Notes under the pieces: model-generated
Database searches by the model: none
The model's input: only the letters and a program-made list of their open reading frames with translations
Told to the model about the DNA's origin: nothing
Source: Variovorax paradoxus EPS
Lineage (GTDB): Bacteria > Pseudomonadota > Gammaproteobacteria > Burkholderiales > Burkholderiaceae_C
Assembly (NCBI RefSeq): GCF_000184745.1
Contig: NC_014931.1
Span: 1,240,001-1,304,000 of the forward strand
Direction: 5' to 3'
DNA: 64,000 bases
Shown: in pieces, positions 7,509 through 17,697 of the stretch
How positions within the stretch are numbered: the first letter of the stretch is position 1
How the letters are laid out: each line of letters starts with the position of its first letter
Program-made: the position numbers and the translations under genes

Positions 7509-8963
7509 GTGATCCACGGTGAGATCCATCAGAACGTGCGGCAGTACATCAACGGCCGCTGGGAAACCAGCGCGACCACGGGTATGAGCGCCAATCCTTC
7601 GGACACCAGCGAGGTGGTCGCCGAGTACGCACGCGCCGATCGCCGCCAGGCCGAAGCCGCCATCCGCGCGGCCACCGAGGCCTTTCCGCACTGGAGCCAC
7701 AGCACCCCGCAGCGCCGCGCCGACGTGCTCGACCGCATCGGCGCCGAGCTGCTGGCGCGCAAGGACGAACTGGGCCTGCTCTTGGCGCGTGAGCAGGGCA
7801 AGACGCTGCCCGAGGCCGTGGCCGAAACGGCGCGGGCGGGCCAGGTCTTCAAGTTCTTCGCCGGCGAAGCGCTGCGCGGCGGCGGTGGCGAGAACATAGC
7901 CTCGACGCGGGCCGGTGTGCAGGTCGACGTGACGCGCGAAGCGGTCGGCGTGACCGGGCTCATCACGCCGTGGAACGCCCCCTTCGTGATTCCCGCCTGG
8001 AAGATCGCGCCTGCGCTCGCCCATGGCAACAGCGTGGTGTTCAAGCCGGCCGAGCTGGTGCCGGCCTGCGGCTGGGCGCTGGCCGAGATCATCAGCCGCG
8101 CGGGCCTTCCGGCGGGCGCCTTCAACCTCGTGATGGGCAGCGGCCGCGAAGTGGGCCAGGCGCTGGTCGACAGCGCGCTGGTCGATGCGCTGAGCTTCAC
8201 CGGCTCCGCCGCCAACGGCGAGCGCGTGCTGCAGGCCGCAGCCACCCGGCGCGCGAAGGTGCAGCTGGAGACCGGCGGCAAGAACGCGCTCGTCGTGCTG
8301 GCCGATGCCGACCTCGACCGCGCGGTGGACTGCGCAGTGCAGGGCGCCTACTTTTCCGCGGGCCAGCGCTGCACGGCATCGAGCCGGCTCATCGTCGAGG
8401 CGGCGGTGCACGACGCCTTCGTGGCGAAGCTGCGCCAGCGGCTCAAGACACTGAAGATCGGCCATGCGCTGGAGCGCGGCATCGACATCGGCCCGGTGGC
8501 CGACGAAGAGCGCCTGGCGATGAATCTCGCGTGGGTCGACATCGCACGCGAAGAAGGCGCCGAGCATGTGTGGGGCGGCGAGGCGCTCGAGCGTTCGACG
8601 CCCGGCTATTACATGAGCCCGGCGCTGTTTCTCGCGAAGCCTTCGCACCGCATCGCGCGGGAAGAAATCTTCGGCCCCCTGGCCTGCGTGCTGCGCGCCG
8701 ACGACTACGACCAGGCGCTGGCGCTGTGCAACGACACGCCCTTCGGCCTGTGCGCGGGCATCTGCACCAACTCGCTCAAGCACGCGATGCATTTCAGGCG
8801 CCATGCCGTGGTCGGCATGACGATGGTGAATCTGCCGACCGCGGGGGTGGACTTCCACGTGCCCTTCGGCGGCCGCAAGGGGTCGGGCTACGGGCCGCGC
8901 GAACAAGGGCGCCACGCCGCGGAGTTCTACACGACGGTGAAGACCGGCTACATGCTGGCCTGA
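7509..8963 (+). CDS. Aldehyde dehydrogenase, probable 2-oxoglutarate semialdehyde dehydrogenase
   Basis: The 484-residue protein is a full-length ALDH-superfamily enzyme, starting at GTG. The cofactor site is TPWNAPFVIPAWK (about 153-165), the general base Glu254 lies in LETGGKNA and the nucleophile Cys288 in GQRCTASSR; EEIFGPLACV and FGGRKGSGYGPREQG complete the pattern. The next genes are transporters, a sugar-acid dehydratase and a keto-deoxy-acid dehydratase, so the expected reaction is oxidation of 2-oxoglutarate semialdehyde (2,5-dioxopentanoate) to 2-oxoglutarate, the last step of non-phosphorylative pentose or galactarate breakdown. The family cannot by itself distinguish this from succinate semialdehyde or lactaldehyde activity. 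No strong ribosome binding site is visible before the GTG. Confidence 0.88.
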   Translation: MIHGEIHQNVRQYINGRWETSATTGMSANPSDTSEVVAEYARADRRQAEAAIRAATEAFPHWSHSTPQRRADVLDRIGAELLARKDELGLLLAREQGKTLPEAVAETARAGQVFKFFAGEALRGGGGENIASTRAGVQVDVTREAVGVTGLITPWNAPFVIPAWKIAPALAHGNSVVFKPAELVPACGWALAEIISRAGLPAGAFNLVMGSGREVGQALVDSALVDALSFTGSAANGERVLQAAATRRAKVQLETGGKNALVVLADADLDRAVDCAVQGAYFSAGQRCTASSRLIVEAAVHDAFVAKLRQRLKTLKIGHALERGIDIGPVADEERLAMNLAWVDIAREEGAEHVWGGEALERSTPGYYMSPALFLAKPSHRIAREEIFGPLACVLRADDYDQALALCNDTPFGLCAGICTNSLKHAMHFRRHAVVGMTMVNLPTAGVDFHVPFGGRKGSGYGPREQGRHAAEFYTTVKTGYMLA

Positions 8964-9026
8964 GCCGTCACAACAATCGGTTCTCGAACGGTTCTCAACA
9001 AGCAAATCCACAGAAGGAGACATCCC

Positions 9027-9992
9027 ATGACCATGAATCGCCGCACCCTCAACACCGCACTCGCCGCTGCAGCCCTGGGCAGCATGCTGCCCGTGTCCGC
9101 GCTCGCGCAGAAGAAGCTCGTGCTGGGCTTCGCACAGGTGGGCGCCGAGAGCGAATGGCGCACCGCCAACACCGAGTCGATCAAGTCCTCGGCCAAGGAA
9201 GCGGGCATCGAGCTCAAGTTCTCGGATGCACAGCAGAAGCAGGAGAACCAGATCAAGGCGATCCGCTCGTACATCGCGCAGAAGGTCGACGTGATCGCGT
9301 TCTCGCCGGTGGTCGAATCGGGCTGGGAAACCGTGCTGCGCGAAGCCAAGGCCGCCAAGATCCCGGTGGTGCTGACCGACCGCTCGGTGAACACCAAGGA
9401 CGACACGCTCTACGTGACCTTCATGGGTTCCGACTTCGTCGAGGAAGGCCGCAAGGCCGGTCGCTGGCTCACCGAGAAGATGAAGGACCAGAAGGGCGAC
9501 GTGAACATCGTCGAGCTGCAGGGCACCGTGGGTTCCGCGCCGGCCATCGACCGCAAGAAGGGCTTCGAGGAAATCATCAAGGCCGACCCGAAGTTCAAGA
9601 TCATCCGCTCGCAGACCGGCGACTTCACCCGCGCCAAGGGCAAGGAAGTGATGGAAGCCTTCCTCAAGGCCGACGGCAAGAAGATCAATGTGCTCTTCGC
9701 GCACAACGACGACATGGCGATCGGCGCGATCCAGGCCATCGAGGAAGCCGGCATGAAGCCCGCGAAGGACATCACCATCATCTCGATCGACGGGGTGAAG
9801 GGCGCGTTCGAAGCCATGATCGCCGGCAAGCTCAACGTGTCGGTCGAATGCAGCCCGCTGCTCGGCCCGCAACTGATGAGCGCGGTGAAGGACATCAAGG
9901 CCGGCAAGGCGCTGCCCAAGCGCATCGTGACCGAAGAAGGCATCTTCCCGATGGAAGTGGCCGCCAAGGAATTCCCGAACCGCAAGTACTGA
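9027..9992 (+). CDS. ytfQ: YtfQ-like sugar ABC transporter substrate-binding protein
   Basis: The 321-residue periplasmic binding protein has a signal peptide ([17 protein letters not shown], cleavage after SALA). Family marks are [17 protein letters not shown] at the mature N-terminus, [47 protein letters not shown] and [19 protein letters not shown], as in E. coli YtfQ, which binds galactofuranose. A strong AGGAGA ribosome site precedes the ATG. Its matching ATPase and permeases are not next to it: the complete chvE-gguA-gguB set lies between. It probably delivers its sugar to YtfR/YtfT/YjfF. The ligand may be a furanose hexose or pentose. Confidence 0.9.
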   Translation: MTMNRRTLNTALAAAALGSMLPVSALAQKKLVLGFAQVGAESEWRTANTESIKSSAKEAGIELKFSDAQQKQENQIKAIRSYIAQKVDVIAFSPVVESGWETVLREAKAAKIPVVLTDRSVNTKDDTLYVTFMGSDFVEEGRKAGRWLTEKMKDQKGDVNIVELQGTVGSAPAIDRKKGFEEIIKADPKFKIIRSQTGDFTRAKGKEVMEAFLKADGKKINVLFAHNDDMAIGAIQAIEEAGMKPAKDITIISIDGVKGAFEAMIAGKLNVSVECSPLLGPQLMSAVKDIKAGKALPKRIVTEEGIFPMEVAAKEFPNRKY

Positions 9993-9994
9993 GT

Positions 9995-10019
9995 CCCCCA
10001 GGCTGCGCGCAATTCGCGT
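9995..10019. repeat. Left half of a composite intergenic repeat
   Basis: CCCCCAGGCTGCGCGCA and the bases after it match the left end of the longer element at 19449-19542 over about 25 positions with two differences. It sits immediately after the ytfQ stop codon and is followed by GC-rich dyad sequence, so it could form a hairpin in the ytfQ-chvE mRNA and separate the two genes' expression. Confidence 0.65.
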
Positions 10020-10080
10020 TGCGCGCGCCTCCCCCTGCACAAGACAGAAACCACCTCCCAAAGACGGAACTCATCGCACC

Positions 10081-11151
10081 ATGAAACGCAACTTCCTCAA
10101 GGCCTCGCTCGCGGGCCTCGCCTTTGCCGTCGTCGGCTTCACGCCGCTGGCCAATGCGCAGGACAAGGGCCTGATCGCCATCTCGATGCCCACCAAGTCG
10201 TCGGCCCGCTGGATCGCCGACGGCGCCAACATGGTCAAGTACTTCAAGGAAAAGGGCTACAAGACCGACCTGCAGTACGCGGACGACGACATCCCGAACC
10301 AGCTCGCGCAGATCGAGAACATGGTGACCAAGGGCTCCAAGGTGCTGGTCATCGCGGCCATCGACGGCACCACGCTGTCCGACGTGCTGCAGAAGGCAGC
10401 CGACAAAGGCGTGAAGGTCATCGCATACGACCGGCTCATCAAGGGCTCGAAGAACGTCGACTACTACGCCACCTTCGACAACTTCCAGGTCGGCGTGCTG
10501 CAGGCGCAATCGATCGAGGCGGCGCTGGGCCTCAAGAGCGGCAAGGGCCCGTTCAACATCGAACTCTTCGGCGGATCGCCGGACGACAACAACGCCTTCT
10601 TCTTCTACAACGGCGCGATGTCGGTGCTGGAGCCCTACATCAAGAGCGGCAAGCTCGTGGTGCGCAGCAAGCAGATGGGCATGGACAAGGTCGGCACGCT
10701 GCGCTGGGACGGCGCCGTGGCGCAGGCCCGCATGGACAACCTCCTGTCGGCCTACTACACGAAGGACCGCGTGGATGCGGTGCTGTCGCCGTACGACGGC
10801 CTTTCGATCGGCATCCTGTCGTCGCTCAAGGGCGTGGGTTACGGCTCGGGCACGCAGGCGATGCCCATCGTCTCGGGCCAGGACGCCGAGGTGCCTTCGG
10901 TCAAGTCGATCCTGCGCAAGGAGCAGACCTCCACCGTGTTCAAGGACACGCGCGAGCTGGCCAAGGTGACGGTCGCGATGGCGGACGCCATGCTCTCGGG
11001 CAAGACGCCTGAAGTGAACGACACCAAGACCTACAACAACGGCATCAAGGTCGTGCCCTCGTACCTGCTCAAGCCGGTGAGCGTGGACGCCTCGAACTGG
11101 AAGCAGGTGCTGGTGGACAGCGGCTACTACAAGGAAAGCCAGGTCAAGTGA
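10081..11151 (+). CDS. chvE: ChvE-type multiple-sugar-binding periplasmic protein
   Basis: The 356-residue protein has a signal peptide ([19 protein letters not shown], cleavage after ANA). The sequence [75 protein letters not shown] and SGQDAEV is typical of ChvE, which binds glucose, galactose, arabinose, xylose and other aldoses. ChvE homologues serve growth, and in Agrobacterium they also signal sugar presence to VirA. It is translationally coupled (stop/start overlap) to gguA. The order chvE-gguA-gguB is conserved in many proteobacteria. Confidence 0.94.
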   Translation: MKRNFLKASLAGLAFAVVGFTPLANAQDKGLIAISMPTKSSARWIADGANMVKYFKEKGYKTDLQYADDDIPNQLAQIENMVTKGSKVLVIAAIDGTTLSDVLQKAADKGVKVIAYDRLIKGSKNVDYYATFDNFQVGVLQAQSIEAALGLKSGKGPFNIELFGGSPDDNNAFFFYNGAMSVLEPYIKSGKLVVRSKQMGMDKVGTLRWDGAVAQARMDNLLSAYYTKDRVDAVLSPYDGLSIGILSSLKGVGYGSGTQAMPIVSGQDAEVPSVKSILRKEQTSTVFKDTRELAKVTVAMADAMLSGKTPEVNDTKTYNNGIKVVPSYLLKPVSVDASNWKQVLVDSGYYKESQVK

Positions 11152-12713
11152 GCACGGTGAGCGCAGACGGGCGCACGATCCTCGAGATGCGCGGGATCAC
11201 CAAGACGTTCCCGGGGGTGAAAGCCCTCAGCAACGTCAACCTCGCCGTGCGCGCGGGGGAGATCCACGCGGTGGTCGGCGAGAACGGCGCGGGCAAGTCG
11301 ACGCTCATGAAGGTGCTGAGCGGCGTCTACCCGTGCGACTCGTACACGGGCGAGATCCATTTCGAGGGCGAGCTGCGCCGCTTCAAGACGATTGCCGACA
11401 GCGAGAAGCTGGGCATCATCATCATTCACCAGGAGCTCGCGCTGGTGCCGCTGCTCTCGATTGCCGAGAACCTGTTTCTCGGCAACGAGATCGCGAGCGG
11501 CGGCGTGATCGACTGGTTCGCCGCCTATGCGAGGACGCGCGAGCTGCTCGCCAAGGTGGGCCTGAAGGAATTGCCCACCACGCTGGTGACCGACCTGGGT
11601 GTCGGCAAGCAGCAGCTGGTGGAAATTGCGAAGGCGCTGGCAAAAGAGGTGAAGCTCCTCATCCTCGACGAGCCCACCGCCAGCCTGAACGAGAACGACA
11701 GCGATGCGCTGCTGATGCTGCTGCTCGAACTCAAGCGCCAGGGCATCGCATCGATCCTCATCTCGCACAAGCTCAACGAGATCGCCAAGGTGGCCGACTC
11801 GATCACCGTGCTGCGCGACGGCGCGACGGTGGAAACCATCGACTGCCGCAGCGACCCGATCAGCGAAGACCGCATCATCCGCGGCATGGTCGGGCGCGAC
11901 ATGGAGCACCGCTACCCGCAGCGCTCGCCGAAGATCGGCGAGACGGTGTTCGAAGTGCGCGATTGGCGCGTGCACCACGCGCTGCATGCCGACCGCGAAC
12001 AGATCAAGGGCGTGAACCTGCATGTGCGCCAGGGCGAGATCGTCGGCATCGCGGGCCTCATGGGCGCGGGCCGCACCGAACTGGCGATGAGCGTGTTCGG
12101 CAAGTCGTACGGGCAGCGCATCAGCGGCTCGGTGCTCATGCACGGCAAGCCGGTGGACGTGAGCACGGTGCGCAAGGCCATCGACCACGGCATCGCCTAC
12201 GTCACCGAAGACCGCAAGGGCCTCGGGCTGGTGCTGGAGGAAGGCATCCGCAAGAACATCAGCCTCGCGAACCTCGATGCGATTTCCGAACGCTCGGTGA
12301 TCGACGACGGCCGCGAATTCAAGGTCGCCAACGACTACAGGAAGGCGCTGAACATCCGCTGCTCGGGCGTCGAGCAGCTGGTGGTCAACCTGTCGGGCGG
12401 CAACCAGCAGAAGGTGGTGCTGAGCAAGTGGCTCTTCACCAAACCCGAACTGCTGATATTGGACGAACCCACGCGCGGCATCGACGTGGGCGCCAAGTAC
12501 GAGATCTACACCATCATCGACCAGCTCGCGAACGAGGGCAAAGGCATTCTCATGATTTCTTCCGAACTGCCCGAGTTGCTCGGCATGTGCGACCGCATCT
12601 ACGTGATGAACGAGGGGCGCTTCGTCGCCGAGTTCACGGCAGCCGAGGCATCGCAGGAACGCATCATGCATGCCATCGTGAGCGCAGGGAGTTCCGTTCA
12701 TGTCGCAGCCTGA
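11148..12713 (+). CDS. gguA: Sugar ABC transporter ATP-binding protein (GguA/MmsA-type)
   Basis: The 521-residue protein has two fused nucleotide-binding domains, usual for CUT2 sugar importers. The first carries GENGAGKST (about 45-53), the weak signature [13 protein letters not shown] and Walker [12 protein letters not shown]. The second has the changed P-loop [10 protein letters not shown], signature [11 protein letters not shown] and [12 protein letters not shown]. It starts at GTG overlapping the chvE stop and overlaps gguB by 14 bases, so the three are one translational unit. It powers import of the aldoses bound by ChvE. Confidence 0.94.
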   Translation: MSTVSADGRTILEMRGITKTFPGVKALSNVNLAVRAGEIHAVVGENGAGKSTLMKVLSGVYPCDSYTGEIHFEGELRRFKTIADSEKLGIIIIHQELALVPLLSIAENLFLGNEIASGGVIDWFAAYARTRELLAKVGLKELPTTLVTDLGVGKQQLVEIAKALAKEVKLLILDEPTASLNENDSDALLMLLLELKRQGIASILISHKLNEIAKVADSITVLRDGATVETIDCRSDPISEDRIIRGMVGRDMEHRYPQRSPKIGETVFEVRDWRVHHALHADREQIKGVNLHVRQGEIVGIAGLMGAGRTELAMSVFGKSYGQRISGSVLMHGKPVDVSTVRKAIDHGIAYVTEDRKGLGLVLEEGIRKNISLANLDAISERSVIDDGREFKVANDYRKALNIRCSGVEQLVVNLSGGNQQKVVLSKWLFTKPELLILDEPTRGIDVGAKYEIYTIIDQLANEGKGILMISSELPELLGMCDRIYVMNEGRFVAEFTAAEASQERIMHAIVSAGSSVHVAA

Positions 12714-13908
12714 AGCCAACGCGGTGCAGGGCGCCGCTCCTGTTGCCTCCCCGAAGCTGCACGTCGGCTTCCTGAAGAACAACCTGCGCGAATACGGCAT
12801 GCTGATCTCGCTGGTCGCGATCATGGTGCTGTTCCAGGTGTTGACCGACGGCACGCTCCTGCGGCCTCTCAATCTCACCAACCTGCTGCTGCAGAACAGC
12901 TACGTCGTCATCATGGCGCTGGGCATGCTGCTGGTGATCGTGGCGGGGCACATCGACCTGTCGGTGGGCTCCGTGTGCGGCTTCATCGGCGCGCTCGCGG
13001 CGGTGTTGATGGTGGAGTACGAATGGCATTTCGTGCCCACGGCCATCGTGAGCATCGTGGCCGGCGCGGTCATCGGCGCCGCGCAGGGCTGGTTCGTCGC
13101 GTTCCGCAAGATCCCGTCGTTCATCGTCACGCTCGCGGGCATGCTGGTGTTCAAGGGGCTCACGCTGGCGCTGCTCGCCGGGCAATCGGTGGGGCCGTTT
13201 CCGGTGGAGTTCCAGCGCCTGAGCTCGGGCTTCATTCCCGATCCGCTCGGCGGCGACACCTTGCGCACCACCTCGCTGGTCGTGGGTGCGCTCGCTGCCG
13301 CGGCCCTGGTGTTCTTCAAGCTGCGCGGGCGCGCCAAGCTCAAGGCGCACGGCATGGAGCAGGAGCCCTATGCCTTCTTCCTCGTGAAGAACCTGTTCTT
13401 CGCGGCGATCATTCTGTTCTTCAGCTACCTGCTTTCCACCTACAAGGGCCTGCCCAACGTGCTGGTGGTGATGGCGGTGCTGATCGTGGTGTACGACTTC
13501 GTCACCAACCGCACGACCATCGGCCGGCGCATCTATGCGCTGGGCGGCAACGAGAAGGCCGCGCGGCTGTCGGGCGTGAAGACGCAACGGCTCGCGTTCC
13601 TCACCTTCGTGAACATGGGCGCGCTCGCCGCGCTCGCGGGCCTCGTGTTCGCGGCGCGCCTGAACACGGCCACGCCCAAGGCGGGCCTGGGCTTCGAGCT
13701 CGACGTGATCGCGGCCTGCTTCATCGGCGGCGCCTCGGCCTCGGGCGGCGTGGGCCGCGTGATGGGCGCGGTGATCGGCGCCTTCATCATGGGCGTGATG
13801 AACAACGGCATGTCGATCCTGGGCATCGGCATCGACTACCAGCAGGTCATCAAGGGACTGGTGCTGCTGGCAGCCGTGTTCATCGACGTCTACAACAAGA
13901 ACAAGTAA
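12700..13908 (+). CDS. gguB: Sugar ABC transporter permease (GguB/MmsB-type)
   Basis: This 402-residue inner-membrane permease of the BPD_transp_2 family is of the long XylH/MmsB kind, with an extra loop (about 190-245, [16 protein letters not shown]). Signature parts are [52 protein letters not shown] and [16 protein letters not shown]. About ten membrane segments are visible. It overlaps gguA by 14 bases and ends 4 bases before ytfR, so transcription runs on into the second transporter's genes. Confidence 0.94.
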   Translation: MSQPEANAVQGAAPVASPKLHVGFLKNNLREYGMLISLVAIMVLFQVLTDGTLLRPLNLTNLLLQNSYVVIMALGMLLVIVAGHIDLSVGSVCGFIGALAAVLMVEYEWHFVPTAIVSIVAGAVIGAAQGWFVAFRKIPSFIVTLAGMLVFKGLTLALLAGQSVGPFPVEFQRLSSGFIPDPLGGDTLRTTSLVVGALAAAALVFFKLRGRAKLKAHGMEQEPYAFFLVKNLFFAAIILFFSYLLSTYKGLPNVLVVMAVLIVVYDFVTNRTTIGRRIYALGGNEKAARLSGVKTQRLAFLTFVNMGALAALAGLVFAARLNTATPKAGLGFELDVIAACFIGGASASGGVGRVMGAVIGAFIMGVMNNGMSILGIGIDYQQVIKGLVLLAAVFIDVYNKNK

Positions 13909-13912
13909 CCGC

Positions 13913-15436
<1,524 letters not shown>

Positions 15437-15461
15437 ACCGCCTCGATCTCTCCTCGTGTTT

Positions 15462-15571
15462 CTCCCTCCCCTCCCGGGGGAGGGTTGGGGTGGGGGCGCG
15501 CGGCCTTCACCACCGCGCAGCGTTTGAGGCCTCGCGCCCCCATCCCAGCCTTCCCCCGGAAGGGGAAGGAG
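15462..15571. repeat. Long inverted repeat between ytfR and ytfT
   Basis: Arms of 46 bases (15462-15507 and 15526-15571) pair with about 8-9 mismatches around an 18-base loop. The arms are C-rich then G-rich (CCTCCCGGGGGAGGG; TTCCCCCGGAAGGGGAAGG), and the left arm includes a small palindrome of its own. The spacer sits inside an otherwise tightly packed operon, so the mRNA would carry a large hairpin just before the ytfT ribosome binding site. A shortened relative appears inside the start of yjfF (about 16648-16690). Confidence 0.85.
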
Positions 15572-15584
15572 CAAGGCAGAAGCC

Positions 15585-16619
15585 ATGAACCGTTTTTCGT
15601 CTCTCATGAGCCACCGCCTCGCCTGGCCCATCGTCACATTGCTTTTGCTGCTCGCGATCAACACCGCGTTCAACGCCAGCTTCCTGCATCTCGAATGGCG
15701 CGACGGCCACTTGTACGGCAGCCTCATCGACATCGTGAACCGCGCGGCGCCGCTGGTGCTGGTCTCGCTCGGCATGACGCTCGTGATCGCCACGCGCGGC
15801 ATCGACATCTCCGTCGGCGCGGTGGTGGCCATCGCTGCGGCGGTCGCGGCCTGGATGATCGGCGGCTCCGTCGCGAGCGACGTGAGCCGCTTCCCGATGC
15901 CGCTCGCGATCCTTGCGGCGCTCGCCGTCGCCCTGCTGTGCGGCCTCTGGAACGGTTTGCTGGTCGCCAAGGTCGGTATGCAGCCGATCATCGCGACGCT
16001 GATCCTCATGGTCGCGGGGCGCGGCATCGCGCAGCTCGTCGCGGACGGGCAGATCATCACGATCTACTACAAGCCCTTCTTCTTCCTCGGCAGCGGCTAC
16101 CTGCTGGGCCTGCCGTTCTCGCTGTTCATCGTGGCAGCGGTGTTCGTGCTGCTGTACCTCGCGATCACGCGCACGGCGCTCGGCCTGTTCATCCAGGCGG
16201 TGGGCATCAACCCGACCGCGGCGCGGGTGGCGGGCATCCAGTCGCGGCGGCTCGTCGTCGGCGCGTATGCGTTCTGCGGCCTCTGCGCGGGCGTGGCGGG
16301 TCTCTTGATCAGCTCGAACGTGAAGAGCGCGGACGGCAACAACGCCGGCCAACTGCTGGAGCTCGACGCCATTCTTGCGGTCACGCTCGGCGGCACCGCG
16401 CTCACGGGCGGCCGCTTCAGCCTGGTGGGCAGCGTGATCGGCGCGCTGATCATCCAGACGCTCACCTACGCGATCTATTCGCTCGGCGTGCCGCCGGAAA
16501 TCAACCTCGTGGTGAAGGCGGTGGTGGTGTTCGTGGTGATGCTGTTGCAGTCGCCGGAGTTCAGGGCGGAAGTGCGGTCGCTGGTGCAGCGGCCGGCGCA
16601 TGAAGGGGGACGGGCATGA
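15585..16619 (+). CDS. ytfT: YtfT-like sugar ABC transporter permease
   Basis: This 344-residue BPD_transp_2 inner-membrane protein has LGMTLVIATRGIDISVGAVVAIAAAV, WNGLLVAKVGMQPIIATLILMVAGRGIAQ, QAVGINPTAARVAGIQSR and LAVTLGGTALTGGRF, matching the E. coli YtfT type, with about nine to ten membrane segments. It pairs with YjfF as the heterodimeric channel of the YtfQRT-YjfF transporter, and the two genes overlap by 4 bases. Translation may be influenced by the large inverted repeat immediately upstream. Confidence 0.9.
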   Translation: MNRFSSLMSHRLAWPIVTLLLLLAINTAFNASFLHLEWRDGHLYGSLIDIVNRAAPLVLVSLGMTLVIATRGIDISVGAVVAIAAAVAAWMIGGSVASDVSRFPMPLAILAALAVALLCGLWNGLLVAKVGMQPIIATLILMVAGRGIAQLVADGQIITIYYKPFFFLGSGYLLGLPFSLFIVAAVFVLLYLAITRTALGLFIQAVGINPTAARVAGIQSRRLVVGAYAFCGLCAGVAGLLISSNVKSADGNNAGQLLELDAILAVTLGGTALTGGRFSLVGSVIGALIIQTLTYAIYSLGVPPEINLVVKAVVVFVVMLLQSPEFRAEVRSLVQRPAHEGGRA

Positions 16620-17647
16620 GCGCGGTGATCGAGACGACTGCGGCTGCTCCCTCGCCCCAGCCGGCTCCTCGGAAAGAGGGCAGAGCAGGGCTCAACCCGA
16701 AGTACCTGCCGCTCACGGCCACCATCTCGCTGTTCGTGCTGATGGCGACGCTGGGCTCGGTGTTCTACGACGGCTTCTTCTCGGCGCAGGTGTTCCTCAA
16801 CCTGCTGATCGACAACGCCTTCCTCATCGTCGTCGCGGTCGGCATGACCTTCGTGATTCTCTCGGGCGGCATCGACCTGTCGGTGGGCTCGGTGATCGCG
16901 CTCACCACGATGGTGTCGGCCTCGCTGGTCGAGAAGCACGGCTGGAGCCCGGCCATCGTGATTCCGCTGGTGCTGGCCATGGGCACGGCCTTCGGCGCGT
17001 TCATGGGTCTGCTCATCGAGCGTTTCCGGCTGCAGCCCTTCATCGTCACGCTCGCGGGCATGTTCCTCGCGCGCGGGCTCTGCTATCTCATCAGCATCGA
17101 TTCGATCAGCATCACCAACGAGTTCTATTCGGAGGTCTCGCAGATCCGCATTCCGATCTGGGGCGAAGCCTCGGTCTCGATCAGCGCTGTGATCGCCATC
17201 GTGGTGCTGCTGGCCGCCGTGTTCATCGCGCACTGCACGCCCTTCGGCCGCGCGGTGTACGCCATCGGCGGCAGCGAGCATTCGGCCATGCTGATGGGCC
17301 TGCCGGTGCGCCGCACGCTCGTGGGCGTGTACACGCTCTCGGGCTTCTGCTCGGCGCTGGCCGGCGTGATCTTCACCTTCTACATGCTCTCGGGCTACGG
17401 CCTGCATGCGCTCGGGCTGGAGCTCGATGCCATCGCGGCGGTGGTGATCGGCGGCACGCTGCTCACGGGCGGCGTGGGCTATGTGGCGGGCACGCTCTTC
17501 GGCGTGCTGATGCTCGGGATCATCCAGACGCTGATTTCCTTCGACGGCACGCTCAGCTCATGGTGGACGCGCATCGTCGTCGGCGCGCTGCTCTTCGTGT
17601 TCTGCCTGCTGCAACGCTTCTTCACCTCGCGCGCACCCCGGCGCTGA
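16616..17647 (+). CDS. yjfF: YjfF-like sugar ABC transporter permease
   Basis: The 343-residue permease has [69 protein letters not shown] and IAAVVIGGTLLTGGVGYVAG, typical of YjfF. About ten membrane segments follow a hydrophilic N-terminus of ~30 residues. Part of that N-terminus (SPQPAPRKEGRAG) is encoded by sequence related to the inverted repeat at 15462-15571, which suggests that a repeat entered the coding region. It is the last transporter gene and is followed by the sugar-acid dehydratase. Confidence 0.9.
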   Translation: MSAVIETTAAAPSPQPAPRKEGRAGLNPKYLPLTATISLFVLMATLGSVFYDGFFSAQVFLNLLIDNAFLIVVAVGMTFVILSGGIDLSVGSVIALTTMVSASLVEKHGWSPAIVIPLVLAMGTAFGAFMGLLIERFRLQPFIVTLAGMFLARGLCYLISIDSISITNEFYSEVSQIRIPIWGEASVSISAVIAIVVLLAAVFIAHCTPFGRAVYAIGGSEHSAMLMGLPVRRTLVGVYTLSGFCSALAGVIFTFYMLSGYGLHALGLELDAIAAVVIGGTLLTGGVGYVAGTLFGVLMLGIIQTLISFDGTLSSWWTRIVVGALLFVFCLLQRFFTSRAPRR

Positions 17648-17649
17648 CG

Positions 17650-17684
17650 TTCTCTTTTTTCTCTTTCTCTCTCTCTTTTCTCTC
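17650..17684 (+). other. Pyrimidine-only leader before the dehydratase gene
   Basis: About 35 bases consist only of C and T (TTCTCTTTTTTCTCTTTCTC and onward) directly upstream of the dehydratase start, on the coding strand. Such a tract is striking at this GC content. It gives an unstructured mRNA leader and could bind ribosomal protein S1 or an RNA-binding protein; no purine-rich ribosome site other than CAGGACA follows it. Confidence 0.7.
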
Positions 17685-17697
17685 AGGACACCTTCGC

